DNA from: Blepharisma stoltei
Taxonomy: Eukaryota > Ciliophora > Heterotrichea > Heterotrichida > Blepharismidae
Length of the DNA stretch: 64,000 nt
NCBI GenBank assembly: GCA_914767885.1
Contig: CAJZBQ010000011.1
Span: 1 to 64,000 of the forward strand
Reading direction: 5' to 3'
Position 1 is the stretch's first letter, and each line of letters starts with the position of its first letter. Shown one piece after another: positions 1-10,320 of the stretch. The position numbers were made by a program, and so were the translations under genes. Below the pieces are notes generated by a model. That model made no database searches. It worked only from the letters and a program-made list of their open reading frames with translations, and was not told the DNA's origin.

Positions 1-663
1 CACCCTAACACCCTAACACCCTAACACCCTAACACCCTAACACCCTAACACCCTAACACCCTAACACCCTAACACCCTAACACCCTAACACCCTAACACC
101 CTAACACCCTAACACCCTAACACCCTAACACCCTAACACCCTAACACCCTAACACCCTAACACCCTAACACCCTAACACCCTAACACCCTAACACCCTAA
201 CACCCTAACACCCTAACACCCTAACACCCTAACACCCTAACACCCTAACACCCTAACACCCTAACACCCTAACACCCTAACACCCTAACACCCTAACACC
301 CTAACACCCTAACACCCTAACACCCTAACACCCTAACACCCTAACACCCTAACACCCTAACACCCTAACACCCTAACACCCTAACACCCTAACACCCTAA
401 CACCCTAACACCCTAACACCCTAACACCCTAACACCCTAACACCCTAACACCCTAACACCCTAACACCCTAACACCCTAACACCCTAACACCCTAACACC
501 CTAACACCCTAACACCCTAACACCCTAACACCCTAACACCCTAACACCCTAACACCCTAACACCCTAACACCCTAACACCCTAACACCCTAACACCCTAA
601 CACCCTAACACCCTAACACCCTAACACCCTAACACCCTAACACCCTAACACCCTAACACCCTA
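1..663. repeat. Telomere, (CACCCTAA)n, about 83 units
   Basis: Unbroken tandem array of the 8-mer CACCCTAA, which is TTAGGGTG on the other strand. The C-rich strand runs 5'->3' inward, as expected at a left chromosome end. No variant unit was seen. The 8-base unit (CCCTAACA in another phase) is the telomere repeat known from heterotrich ciliates such as Stentor and Blepharisma. The array ends abruptly at the LINE open reading frame with no subtelomeric spacer. Confidence 0.98.
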
Positions 664-3600
664 TTTTTTCATCAAATATTTTTAAATTAATTTTTGTAAT
701 AAAATCAATTTTTTCTCATAATTCTTCCTGAAGGTTTGCTAATTCTTTTAATTCAGATACATCACTTATGAGTCATAGATATGGTGTGGTTCTTTCGTAA
801 TTTACTCCAATAATATCTCTTAAATGATTGATAAAATCTCTTCTTTCATTCTTGTATTTTATACATATATTTATGCTGTGTTTCTCTGTTTCTTTCGTTT
901 TACATAAATTACACATATCATTTTGATTAATATTTTGATTTTTCTTTGAGTGTCTTAGGGCTGTTAGAGTTTGTGCAGGTCCTGCTGCGTATCTTCATGC
1001 TGCTTTAATTCTCGCTTCACTTACCAAGTTTTTATTTAGATTTCAAAATTGCAGTTGACATTTAGAGTTAAGGTTAATCTCTCTTAAGAATTTGTACGTT
1101 TTTAGTGTAATCTTTTTATCAATTTCTTTTTCATGTATTTTTTGCCAGTATCTTTTAACTTTTAATTTGACGTCTTTCTTTCAGTCTTTGTTAATTCAAT
1201 TTACTTCACTGTCAGAGTACCGATATGGTAAATTTAATTCATACTTGCTCAATAAATTTGCATATAAATCTTGAGTTGGTGTTATTCTGTCCTTTAAATT
1301 TTTAAGAAAATGTAATGAAATTTCAGAATATGAGTTCATTTCATATATCTTTTGTAGAAATATCAATGATTTTTGATCAATATATTGTTCGACTGTAGGA
1401 ATATTTAAATCAAGTAATATAGGCTCTATTGGTGTTTTGCTGTATACGTGGCAACATTCTCTAATAATTTTATTGAACATTCTTTGGATAAAAATAATTG
1501 CAGTTTTACTTCTTTTTCTTGAGCAAATTTCCAATCCATATGTGCATCTCGGAAGAAATATTGCTTTATAGCAGTTAATTAATGTTGTAGTTGGGATATT
1601 TAGCATTTTTCTAATTGCTGGTATAAATGAACTACATGTACTTATTGCTTTATTTTTTAAATAAGCATATTGTGATTGATCTAAACCTGTTGATTTTAAA
1701 TTTCCTTTAAAAACAATTCCTAACTCCCCCCCCCCCCTCCGTGAGCGAACAAAAAAATTTTTGTTCGCTCACGGAGGGGGGGTTAATTTTTTTTTTTAAA
1801 AAAAATTTATATATAAAATTTTATAAAAAAATATTTTTTTCGAAATTTAAAAAAATCCTAATTTGCAAAAATTGGGAAGCAAATATTAATTTAATTTGCA
1901 AAATTTATGTTTTAAAACGCAATTTGTTTAAAATTAAACAGAATTAGCTCTAGATTTCATTATACTAATTATCACTTATATATCAAAATTTTTTTCCATT
2001 AAAATTTTTTCTATTAAAAAAATTTTTGTTCACTCACGGAGGGTGGGTTTTTGGTCAAAAAATGGCGATTTTTCTAATGGTTTTTGTTCGCTCACGGGGG
2101 GGGGGGGGGGAGTATTTATATTTATCAACTATTGGAATTTCAGTTCTTTTAAAATGTAGTTTGGGTAATTTTTGGAGGGTATTTTTTCTGTTTCTATTAA
2201 TAATTGTCATCAATGCCGTTTTTTCAGGTCCTATATTTAAATCCATACCATTTTCTTCTGTTCATTTTTTAAGATTATTAAGAATTGACTGTAGATCCTC
2301 ACATTTTCCTGTAATAAAAGCTGTATCATCTGCATATTGAAAATTTATTTTTGAGTATAAATTCTCGTTTTTAATTAATTCTAGGCTAATATCTTTTGTT
2401 ACATTTTCAATATCATCGATATAGATATTAAATAATAATGGAGAAATCGCACTTCCTTGTCTAACCCCTTTAGTAATATCGATTTTAAATGTTTCATTTC
2501 CGTTGATTATTAAGGTAGTCTTTTCTCCTTTAATCATCTGGGAGATTGATTTTCAACTATCATCTGTGACTCTCTTACTTTTTATCTTTTCCATGAGTTT
2601 AGTTCTATCCACAGAATCATATGCTTTCGAAAAATCTATAAAAAGTATATATGAATCACTCTTTTTCCCTTTATTATAATATTTTCGATATTCTAAGGTA
2701 TTTTTCAGTAAGAAACTTTGTGTTATGCATGATTTTCCTTTTCTAAACCCATGTTGTCTATCTGAGATCTTAACGTTGTTTTCAATTTTTCTTAGTTCAG
2801 CCTTGTCAAGAATCTTCATAAAACTGTTCATTAATGTTATAGGTCTGTGATTCTTCAATTCTTTATGATTTCCTTTACCTTTATATATAAGAATAGTCTT
2901 AGCTTCATTTGCAACATCCGGTATACCATAAATTCTGCAAGTATTTAAAAAATGTGTTATTGCTTCTACCATTATATCTCCTCCTTTTTTTATTATTTCA
3001 TTCGTTATATTATCTGGTCCAGGAGCTTTTCTGTTAGGCAAAGATTTAATAATATTCTCAATCTTTTTTGAGTTTCAAAGTTCATCTTCTAGACAACCTG
3101 CTTGTGGAATAAAAGATATCGTACTCCTAAATTGATCTTCAAATTCTTTTGTTCAAGATTGAATCTCAAATGCATTCATTGGTAAGACCAGTTTGTTTTT
3201 ATTCAATAATCTTTTTATTTTGTTTCAAGCTCCATAGGGATCATTTATGCATTGTTTTAATCTATTTTCACTTATTATTTCATATCTATCTAGTCTTTTT
3301 AACTGATCAATGCATATTTTCTTTACTTTCCGTATTCTTTCAATAAATTCATTATTTTTCTGAGAATAGCAAAATTTGATTCATTCTTTGAGTTTGTTAA
3401 TTCTTTTCCTTAAAATTTTCATTTCTGGAGTTTTAAAATGATCAGGCTGTAATTTAGTTTTTAGAATAATTGATTCTTCATCTAAGATAGTCTTTATTTC
3501 GGTATAGATTTGAGAAGGGTTATTTGTTATGAAAATACCTTTTTCTTTGAATTTAAGGAAGAGTCTGCTTTTAAAGGCTTCATGTTCATCTCCTTCTAGT

Positions 3601-4325
3601 TTATATCATGGAATAATTGTTTTTTGAGTTCCTAATGATATAATTATCGAAATGCGTGATAGGAGTAAAATATGGTTAGTATTTAATTGAGGGACTTCTA
3701 TATAAATAATTTCTGATGTTGAGTTTGAGAGAATGTAATCAATAATTGTGTGTGTATTATGACCTCTAAAAGTTGATATTTGCATATCATTGAGAATGTA
3801 TAGATGAGAATCTTTTATAAATTTAGAAAATATCTCTCCTGTTAGATCATCGATTTCAGATAAATATCCTTTTAGATGTGCATTAAAATCACCCAATAGT
3901 ACTATTTGACGTCTATCCTTTTGATTCTTTTGAATAATTTCTTGAACTTCTATGATAAAGTTAATATAGTCATCAATTGATTTCTTACTTTGGTGATTTG
4001 CTACTACTGGGGCATAAGCTACTATTATTAAGTAATCTTCAATTAATGTTGCTGTTATTCTATGATTGTTAGTTTCAATTGATGTTATTAGATTTGCAAA
4101 TGTTTCATGTATTAGTAACCCAGTTCCGCCTGATCCTCTGTTGCCAGCAATTGGCCCATTATTTCCAATTCAGATAAATCCTTGAATATATAAGGAAGTT
4201 TTCAGTCATGTTTCAGCAATTCCAAGAATAGAAATATCATTAGTAATCATTAAATTTCTTAATTCTCTTCTAAACAATTCGTCTTTCCCTATTCCAGATA
4301 TATTTAAATAATGCAAAATTTTTCA
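653..4325 (-). CDS. LINE endonuclease-reverse transcriptase polyprotein (interrupted)
   Basis: Open from a TAG at 4326-4328 down to the telomere when TGA is read as Trp. Domain order: an APE-type endonuclease with ETWLK (near 4210; its Trp is TGA) and GDFNAH (3879-3896); then a reverse transcriptase with a GFRKGKS block, an FSKAYDSVD block and the catalytic YADD (near 2335); then a C-terminal zinc motif C-x2-C-x7-H-x4-C containing ETEKH (about 858-914). The frame is intact on each side of the MITE at 1721-2112, but the sides differ in phase. The region just upstream reads KYKY and the region just downstream LGIVF, the usual LINE KYKYLGI motif. The stop codon is a TAG at 653-655 made by the telomere repeat. 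There is no ATG at the start of the endonuclease frame; the first in-frame one would drop the first strand of the fold. Roughly 1,090 residues in total. Confidence 0.85.
1721..2112. mobile_element. MITE, GTGAGCGAAC family, copy 1
   Basis: About 392 bp, beginning TAACTCCCCC and ending GGGGGAG followed by TA. The left end is a near-perfect hairpin of CTCCGTGAGCGAAC and its complement. The right end has two further GAGCGAAC-type motifs about 60 bp apart. The AT-rich interior is nearly identical to those at 5099-5491 and 46158-46554. It lies inside the LINE frame. No protein is encoded; frames crossing it are artefacts of its composition. Size and structure resemble the MITE-type IESs known in Blepharisma. 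Confidence 0.9.
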
Positions 4326-4331
4326 CTATAC

Positions 4332-5098
4332 TTACTATTGGAGGGAGAATTTGAATGCTTGTTACTTAATGGAGAACTAAGAAGAACAGAACATCCTACT
4401 GGCATGGATCTTTGAACATCTGTATATTCTCTTGTAATTCTATCCAACCTTGACATTTTTAAAATATAAACCTTCTACATTTTTTCCATAAATTCATAAA
4501 TAGAAGCTAAATCGAGTGTTTATACAAATGTTTGCCAGTTAATTATATTTTAAGTATAGATTATCTTAGAAGATTATCAAAATTAGTCATTTACACTTAT
4601 TTTAATAAAAATTGATATTAAATACATTAAAATGCTATTATTATTAATTAGGCAAGTCATGCTTAGGAGTAGTCATTTAAATAATAAAATGATTTTTTCC
4701 CCAAATTTTTGATTAAAATATTTTACAATTTCAATATTTTTTATCCATTTCTATTTTAACTTTTAATGTATAAGAAGGAAACTAAGATGGTTGCTCCAGC
4801 CTTATAAAGCACTTATTGTTCAATAATAGGCCTTGTTATTCGTTTAAATTTGCAGGGAATTGAAAAAGAATAGTGTGGGCCTTTGGAATATTATTTTCAG
4901 AAGCAGGAATTATGCTATATATTGGCAAAGCACACAGATGATTTCTTTTTAAAAAATCATCGAACTTTATCTTCTGCCCCTAAAAAAAATTGTCTCACGA
5001 ATATTTGGAAAAGGGAGGGCTCCAATATATCAATTTACTTTTTCTATCTACTTATTTATTTTTCTTCAAAAATTTACAATATTTATTGGCCGCATCAC
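4332..5098. other. AT-rich spacer, no gene recognised
   Basis: Between the LINE endonuclease start and the second MITE. Short open frames here (for example 4883-5101) have no recognisable domain and low-complexity composition. I see no RNA gene or repeat beyond simple A/T runs. Confidence 0.6.
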
Positions 5099-5491
5099 TA
5101 ACTCCCCCCCCCCCCCTCCGTGAGTGAACAAAAAAATTTTGTTCACTCACGGGGGGGGGGTTTAATTTTTTTTTTTTTTAAAAAATTTTATATATAAATT
5201 TTATAAAAATTTTTTTTTTTTTCGGAATTTAAAAAAATCCTAATTCGCAAAAATTGGAAAGCAAAATATTAATTTAATTTATAAAATTTATGTTTTAAAA
5301 ACGCAATTTGTTTAAAATTAAACAGAATTAGCTCTAGATTTCATTATGCTAATTATCACTTATATATCAAAATTTTTTCCCATAAAAAATTTTTTCTATT
5401 AAAAAAATTTTTGTTCACTCACGGAGGGTGGGTTTTGGGCAAAAAATGGCGATTTTTCTAATGGTTTTGTTCACTCACGGAGGGGGGGGAG
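5099..5491. mobile_element. MITE, GTGAGCGAAC family, copy 2
   Basis: About 393 bp, bounded by TA at 5099-5100 and 5492-5493, with TAACTCCCCC on the left and GGGGGGAG on the right. It has the same left-end hairpin and nearly the same interior as copy 1. Some GAGCGAAC motifs read GAGTGAAC here. It lies in non-coding sequence. Confidence 0.9.
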
Positions 5492-5493
5492 TA

Positions 5494-6125
5494 AGATCAT
5501 TTGTCTAAAGCAATACATTTCATTGAGCTTCACCCAATCTTAAATCAGAAATGCAATTTAATAAAATAACGTCAGATATATAATGAGTGAATTTTAAGAT
5601 AGCAAAATAAACAATATCTTGCTAGAATTTTAAAATGGTTTTAATAAAAATAGCTCCTGTGCATTTGATATGCTTACACATCGTTATGGCAGTGAATTCA
5701 GGGTTCTAATTAAATTGAGACAAATTAAGAAATTTTTTATGACTTTAAGATTTTAAATTATAAATCTGATAGAGTTTTTATGCTGATTTAATAAAAGCAA
5801 ACTTTGTTATCCAATTTTCTTCTAACACAACCCAAACACATTAGAAAAATCCCTAATTTTTAAAAAATAATTCTCCTTAATCGAATAAAAGTTTTATGCA
5901 TAATAAAAAAATATTTTAATATATAAAATTATTGTATTAAAATTTTAAACGACTTCGTTAAATTTTACAAATTAATTTTAAACTGAGATTTTTTTAATTT
6001 CAAAAAAAATTTACTATAAAATTTAAAAATAAGCGTTATAAAAATAGCCCCTCTGTGAGCAAGCAATTTTTTTTTTTCCGCTTACGGAGGAGGAAATTAA
6101 GCAAATTTATTGATATGCTTTAATA
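5494..6125. other. AT-rich spacer with a possible MITE remnant
   Basis: No gene recognised. The stretch 5838-6100 carries 'aaaatccctaattttt', and 6050-6095 has a CTCTGTGAGC ... CTTACGGAGGAGG pair. Both recall the GTGAGCGAAC MITE ends and suggest a decayed copy upstream of the dehydrogenase gene. Confidence 0.5.
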
Positions 6126-7005
6126 ATGAAAAAGCTCTTATTATATTTAGGCGCAGGAACTCTTGTAGCATTTTCATATGACCCAATTTACTATGCTTAT
6201 GGACCTATAAAGAGCCTATAGATCTCAAAAAGAATTATGGAAGTTGCAGCTATGCTCTAATTACAGGTGCAAGTGATGGAATCGGAAAAGCCTTTAGTTG
6301 AGCAATTGCAGCACAAGGACTTAACGTAATCCTTGTAGGGAGAAATTCAGAAAAGCTCAAAACAGTCCAAGCAGAAATCGAGCAAGAATTTAACGTAAAA
6401 GTGGTGACCATGACTGCAGATTTAGAAGAAATTCATGAAAATCTTCAAAAATATAGAGAAATCCAAAGTCAGCTTCAACAATATGACATCTCAATTTTGG
6501 TAAATAACGTTGGGCAGCTTGTCAGAAAATCTATCGGAGCTATGAATCCTGAAGAAATCAACAGATTAAACGAGTAAACTGTTATCCAATGGCCCATTTC
6601 ACGAACATTCTTCTAAACCAGTTCGCTCATAGAGGAACTAGGAGTGCAGTTATAAATGTTTCCAGTAAGTATCCTTTGTGTGGGGCAACTGTTTATAGTG
6701 CTACGAAATGTTATAATTATGGATTTTCAATGGCTATGGCGCATGAGTATAAAGATATTGCAGATGTATTAACATTGTGTCCTGGGAGGGTCAAGACTAA
6801 TATGAATATTAATGAGAAAATTGGCTTTTTTTGCCCTCTTCCTGATAAAGTAGCTGAAGGCGCACTTAGGGATTTAGGCACAAGAAAATTATCATATGGG
6901 GCTCCAGGTCATGAGCTAATTGGATGAGGTCTTGGGTTTTTGCCAGAGAACTTAAGAATAGACCTTTCAGGGTTTTTGATTAAAAAAGGTGTTTTTCATC
7001 AATAA
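6126..7005 (+). pseudogene. Short-chain dehydrogenase/reductase (17-beta-HSD/KAR type), frame damaged
   Basis: The N-terminus is a hydrophobic membrane anchor, MKKLLLYLGAGTLVAF. Next come the NAD(P)-binding TGASDGIGKAF motif (its following Trp is TGA), NNVG, and the catalytic YSATK with its upstream Ser in VSS. This order matches membrane-bound 17-beta-hydroxysteroid dehydrogenases and 3-ketoacyl-CoA reductases of the ER. Two faults break the frame: an 11-bp tandem duplication (CCTATAAAGAG then CCTATAG, 6206-6222), whose collapse restores frame, and a one-base loss near 6574, where NEVNCYP would be expected. Both could be assembly errors, but the neighbouring gene is also decayed, so I call it a probable pseudogene. 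Confidence 0.6.
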
Positions 7006-7063
7006 TAAATTTCCAAAAAAATTATCTAAAAATGAATTATTATGACTTTTCAAAAATAAATTA

Positions 7064-8081
7064 TTAACAATTAGGCTTGATTCTCTTCATTCCTCAATCA
7101 TCTATAGCTGGCTTCCTCTTTAATTCAACTGATTCGAAATCGACAGCTTCTAGGTCTATTTCAAACTCATATCGCTGCTCAATCCCATTTATTTTTTTGA
7201 AATGCTTGATTTCTTGACTAATTTCAGCTGGGTAGTTTCCACAGTTTTCTGGCAGATCTCTACATAGCCGGTCTAAGCTTTGCTATAATTTCATCTGGTC
7301 TGACTCCTTGCTGCTTGGAAAGTCTCTTCAAAGTCATAGTAAGCCAGCTTTTACTTTCCTCAAATGCTTCTTTTTGCTGGCATTTCCTTATTTTCTGCTT
7401 TCTTCTTCATTATTTCCTGGCATTGTAATTTCTTCAGTTTTATTTTCAATTTTTACATCATTTTTCATATTTAGCTAGTTTAAACCTTTGATTTCTACAG
7501 AAAGTGCTATTTTAATTTGATTTCTCCTTAATTTAAGCACATTAGGTCCGATTTCAATATAAGCAAAAGTCCCAGTATATGCAGATGAGACCCTTTTTCT
7601 TGGAGATCGCCCTGTAAAAGCATTTTTTTAAAATTTTAGGATTTTGTTTCTGCAGCAGCCCAAAATGTTCCATCAAGCTATGATTATTCGTTTTTTCTTT
7701 TTTTCCCTAGCAGAAAATTTGTAAGCTGTATAAGTGTGTTTATCCCATTTCTCAGTCTTTCTAGTACTTCAATAATTTTCTTTGCTTCTTCTGTGAAGTC
7801 TTTTTCTTCATACCATTATTGGCTTTTATATTTGATGAATAAGTGCTTGGGATTTTAACTATATTTGCCAAATATTCTTTGTCTAAAAATTCTTTGGAGT
7901 AGATATTGAGATTTTCTTTATCATCATACTGAGTTTCGTTTTCTAGAACGCTGATTTGACTGTTGATTTTGAAGTATGAGCATTCATTTATAAGCTGAGT
8001 CTTTCTACAGCGCTAGGATCGGCCTTAAAAATACAAAGCAATAATCAAAGCCAAAACAGCTTTTTTATATTGCAATGCCAT
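7064..8081 (-). pseudogene. Decayed gene for a secreted, coiled-coil-rich protein
   Basis: Coding-like segments lie in all three minus-strand frames in a collinear order. They are a signal-peptide-like start (MALQYKKAVLALIIALYF), a Tyr/Glu-rich segment, FTEEAKKIIEVLERLRNG, GTFAYIEIGPNVLKLRRN, SKSWLTMTLKRLSKQQG, and a charged tail ending KRIKPNC. Joining them needs about six single-base indels and bypass of one TAG. None of the junctions shows the paired direct repeats seen at insertions elsewhere. I do not recognise the family. Decay near a telomere is common. Confidence 0.55.
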
Positions 8082-8142
8082 ATCATTAATTTTAAATTAG
8101 AGAGCCTAATAGTGATTTAATAATTATTAGCAATATATTTTA

Positions 8143-9937
8143 ATGCGATCCAGCTATTGGCTGCTATTTATTGGGCTTTCTATTCATTTCTTAAGCAAAA
8201 CTATTGGAAATATCCCTATTTTTTGCTAGAAAACCTACCCTCTTAAGCAAAAATATAATTTAATAAATTTTTAATAAAATTAATATTTACTTTAAAATTT
8301 TTTTCGTTATTTTCAAAATTTTTTGTTGTCTCATGGAGAGGGGAGTAAGCAATTTTCTCAAGAGGCTATTCAGTTTATGACGAAACAATACCAACTTTAA
8401 GAGACTGTCCTGCTTTAGATGCAAACAAACATATTGAGATTATGAGGGCTAGTATTTACTATAAAAGTAGGCAAAAAACAGATATATTCATGAAATTGGT
8501 TTTTGATTCTAGCTCCCCTCTTCTTAAGAAACAAAACCATTGGAAAATCCCTAATTTTTACCCAAAAACCTCCGCGAGCGAACAAAAAATTTTTTGATAT
8601 ATAAGCGATAATTATAATGAAATCTTTACCTAATTCTGACTAATTTTAAACAGCTTGCATTTTAAATCATAAATTTCGAAAATTAAATAAATATTTATTT
8701 CAAATTTTTTGAGAATTGGGATTTTTTTTAAATTTCGAAAATAACATTTATATAAATTTTTTTAAAACAAAAATTAAACCCCTCCTTGAGCCAAAAAATT
8801 TTTTTTATTCCCTTACGGAGAGGGTGTAATTATATTTATACACTCCTTACACCCTATATAATCCCTGAAGAAATAAAAAAACTCAAGAACAGCCCAGACG
8901 AGATCCGAGTATTTTACCCTTCTGCTATATGACTTGAAGAAAGAAATGTTTTTCTTGCCGTTGTTCAAGTAAATCTTTGAGACACTTATAGTTTCCTCTA
9001 CTCTACTTTTTTTGATTCAGAATGAAATGAAATTCGCGACGAAGATTACATTGGCAATACCAAGGTTCCTGGAATCATGGAAATCGAAAAAATATGGTTG
9101 CTGTATTTGTCAGGGCCCGAAGATCCCAGGATCTTCCGAGGTCCTAAAGGAGAGCTGTATTTTATCTTTAATAAGCTGACAAAAGATTTTAAAAGGACAA
9201 TAAATATTTATAGCTATTCTACTGGGACTTCAAGGCAGCTCGTCTTAGAGGAACATCTATGCAGCCAACATATCCTGGAGAAAGATTGGACCCCTTTAAT
9301 TGTAGATGATGAGCATATGTATTTCATCTATAACTATAAAAATTTGCAAATTATTGACTGCACTGAGGAAAACGAAACATGCAAAAAGGTTAAGGGGATA
9401 TATGATCCTGTTCTCAACTCTATAAGGGGAGGTTCTCCATACGCAAGGTATGCTGACACAAACTATTTTATCTCCTTTATATACACTAATGTAAGTCAAG
9501 ACGCTCCTGAAATCAAAATGAAGCCTTACAGGCCAGCGTTATCCATAATAGAGTACATTGAAGGAGTCAGGCCAGACTTCAAGCTAATTTATGCAAGTGA
9601 GCCCATTGATTTTGGAAATAGAGTGTTTTTGTCTCCAGTGTCACAATATAAATCTATAAAGCAAACTTTTGATAGCGCTATGTCAAGGATTCTGATGGTT
9701 CACTCTATATCAAGATGAAATTACAAAGAAGATATTGTGGATTTAACTCTCACAGTTAATGAGTCTTTTGCTATCGCTATTAGGGTAAAAGGCATAACTG
9801 ACCTTGTTCAATTCATAATCAATATGTATGAATATGGGAGAATTGAAGAAAAAGAAGACTGTGCGATACTCCTGGCCTTCAATTATCACAGGCAATTATG
9901 GCCAAGGCATCTTTTCAACACTATTAAATTCAGCTAA
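8143..9937 (+). CDS. GH130/beta-mannosyltransferase-like five-bladed propeller protein, interrupted
   Basis: The core reads GPEDPRIF, then EKDWTPL and RGGSP. These are hallmark motifs of the GH130/beta-1,2-mannosyltransferase fold, in which an EDPR Asp/Glu sits in the active site and EK(N/D)W binds the sugar. Several Trp are TGA, as in SAIWLEE and NLWDTYS. Removing 8510-8826 between its TA copies joins FDS to NYIYTLL in frame. The first exon (8143 on: MRSSYWLLFIGLSIHF) would give a type II signal anchor fitting a Golgi/ER glycan enzyme. However, the join across the insertion at about 8186-8354 is unresolved, so the true N-terminus is uncertain. Whether it is a transferase or a phosphorylase cannot be told from sequence. 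Confidence 0.65.
8186..8354. mobile_element. Diverged MITE-like insertion in the 5' part of the GH130-like gene (bounds approximate)
   Basis: The interior 'cttaagcaaaactattggaa' parallels 'cttaagaaacaaaaccattg' of the insertion at 8510-8826, and the right end is GGAGAGGGGAG followed by TA. Visible direct repeats (TAAGCAA, CTATTCA) each miss the reading frame by one base, so I cannot fix the borders. Confidence 0.5.
8510..8826. mobile_element. Diverged GTGAGCGAAC-family MITE (reverse orientation), TA pointer
   Basis: Bounded by TA at 8510-8511 and 8827-8828. Read in reverse it matches the 390-bp MITE interior, sharing 'gatatataagcgataat', 'aatcataaatttcgaaaa' and the GCGAGCGAAC end motif. Collapse of the TA pair gives GAT TCT AAT TAT, in frame for the GH130-like gene. 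Confidence 0.85.
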
Positions 9938-10320
9938 ATTGGGCAAATGAGGGGGGGATCCTTATATTGCCTTAATCTAAAAATAAATTTTTTATTTAAG
10001 ATGCCTTTTAAATTAAAAGTCGTGAGTATCTTATATGTCTATTCCTGTTTTCAATAGAATATAGGTTCGATAAAGCAAATAAAATTAAATTCTAAGTGAT
10101 TAACCACTATAAAAAGTAGAGATTTTTTAGAATAAAATTATTGACTCCCTTTAAATACGAAAAAAAATTTGTTCCAAATAAACGAAAGTGGATTAAAGTT
10201 TATTATATTTCTTTTAAAGATATTTGCTTTGAAAACTTATATTATGACCCTTGCTATAAATTAATAGAAAAAGCATTAATGTTTTTAAGAAAAGGTTAAT
10301 TACCCTTAAAGAGACTAGGC
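9938..10320. other. Intergenic spacer between convergent genes
   Basis: AT-rich, no gene or repeat recognised. The flanking genes end toward each other, so this should hold both 3' ends. Confidence 0.6.

Larger units (their letters stand above)
653..4460 (-). mobile_element. Non-LTR retrotransposon (LINE), 3' end joined to the telomere
   Basis: A LINE-type element whose sense strand runs from the chromosome interior toward the telomere. It encodes an endonuclease and a reverse transcriptase in one frame (see the CDS entry) and is split by a MITE at 1721-2112. The 3' UTR and tail are missing, because telomere repeats begin inside the last codons. The 5' side is not clearly bounded: a short methionine-initiated frame (4458 downward) overlaps the start of the endonuclease frame in another phase and may be 5' UTR or an ORF1 remnant. 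Confidence 0.85.

Noticed and set aside
1-663. Stentor as the source, since it shares this telomere unit
   Set aside because: Stentor uses the standard code; here TGA sits at many conserved Trp positions, so a Blepharisma-like code fits better.
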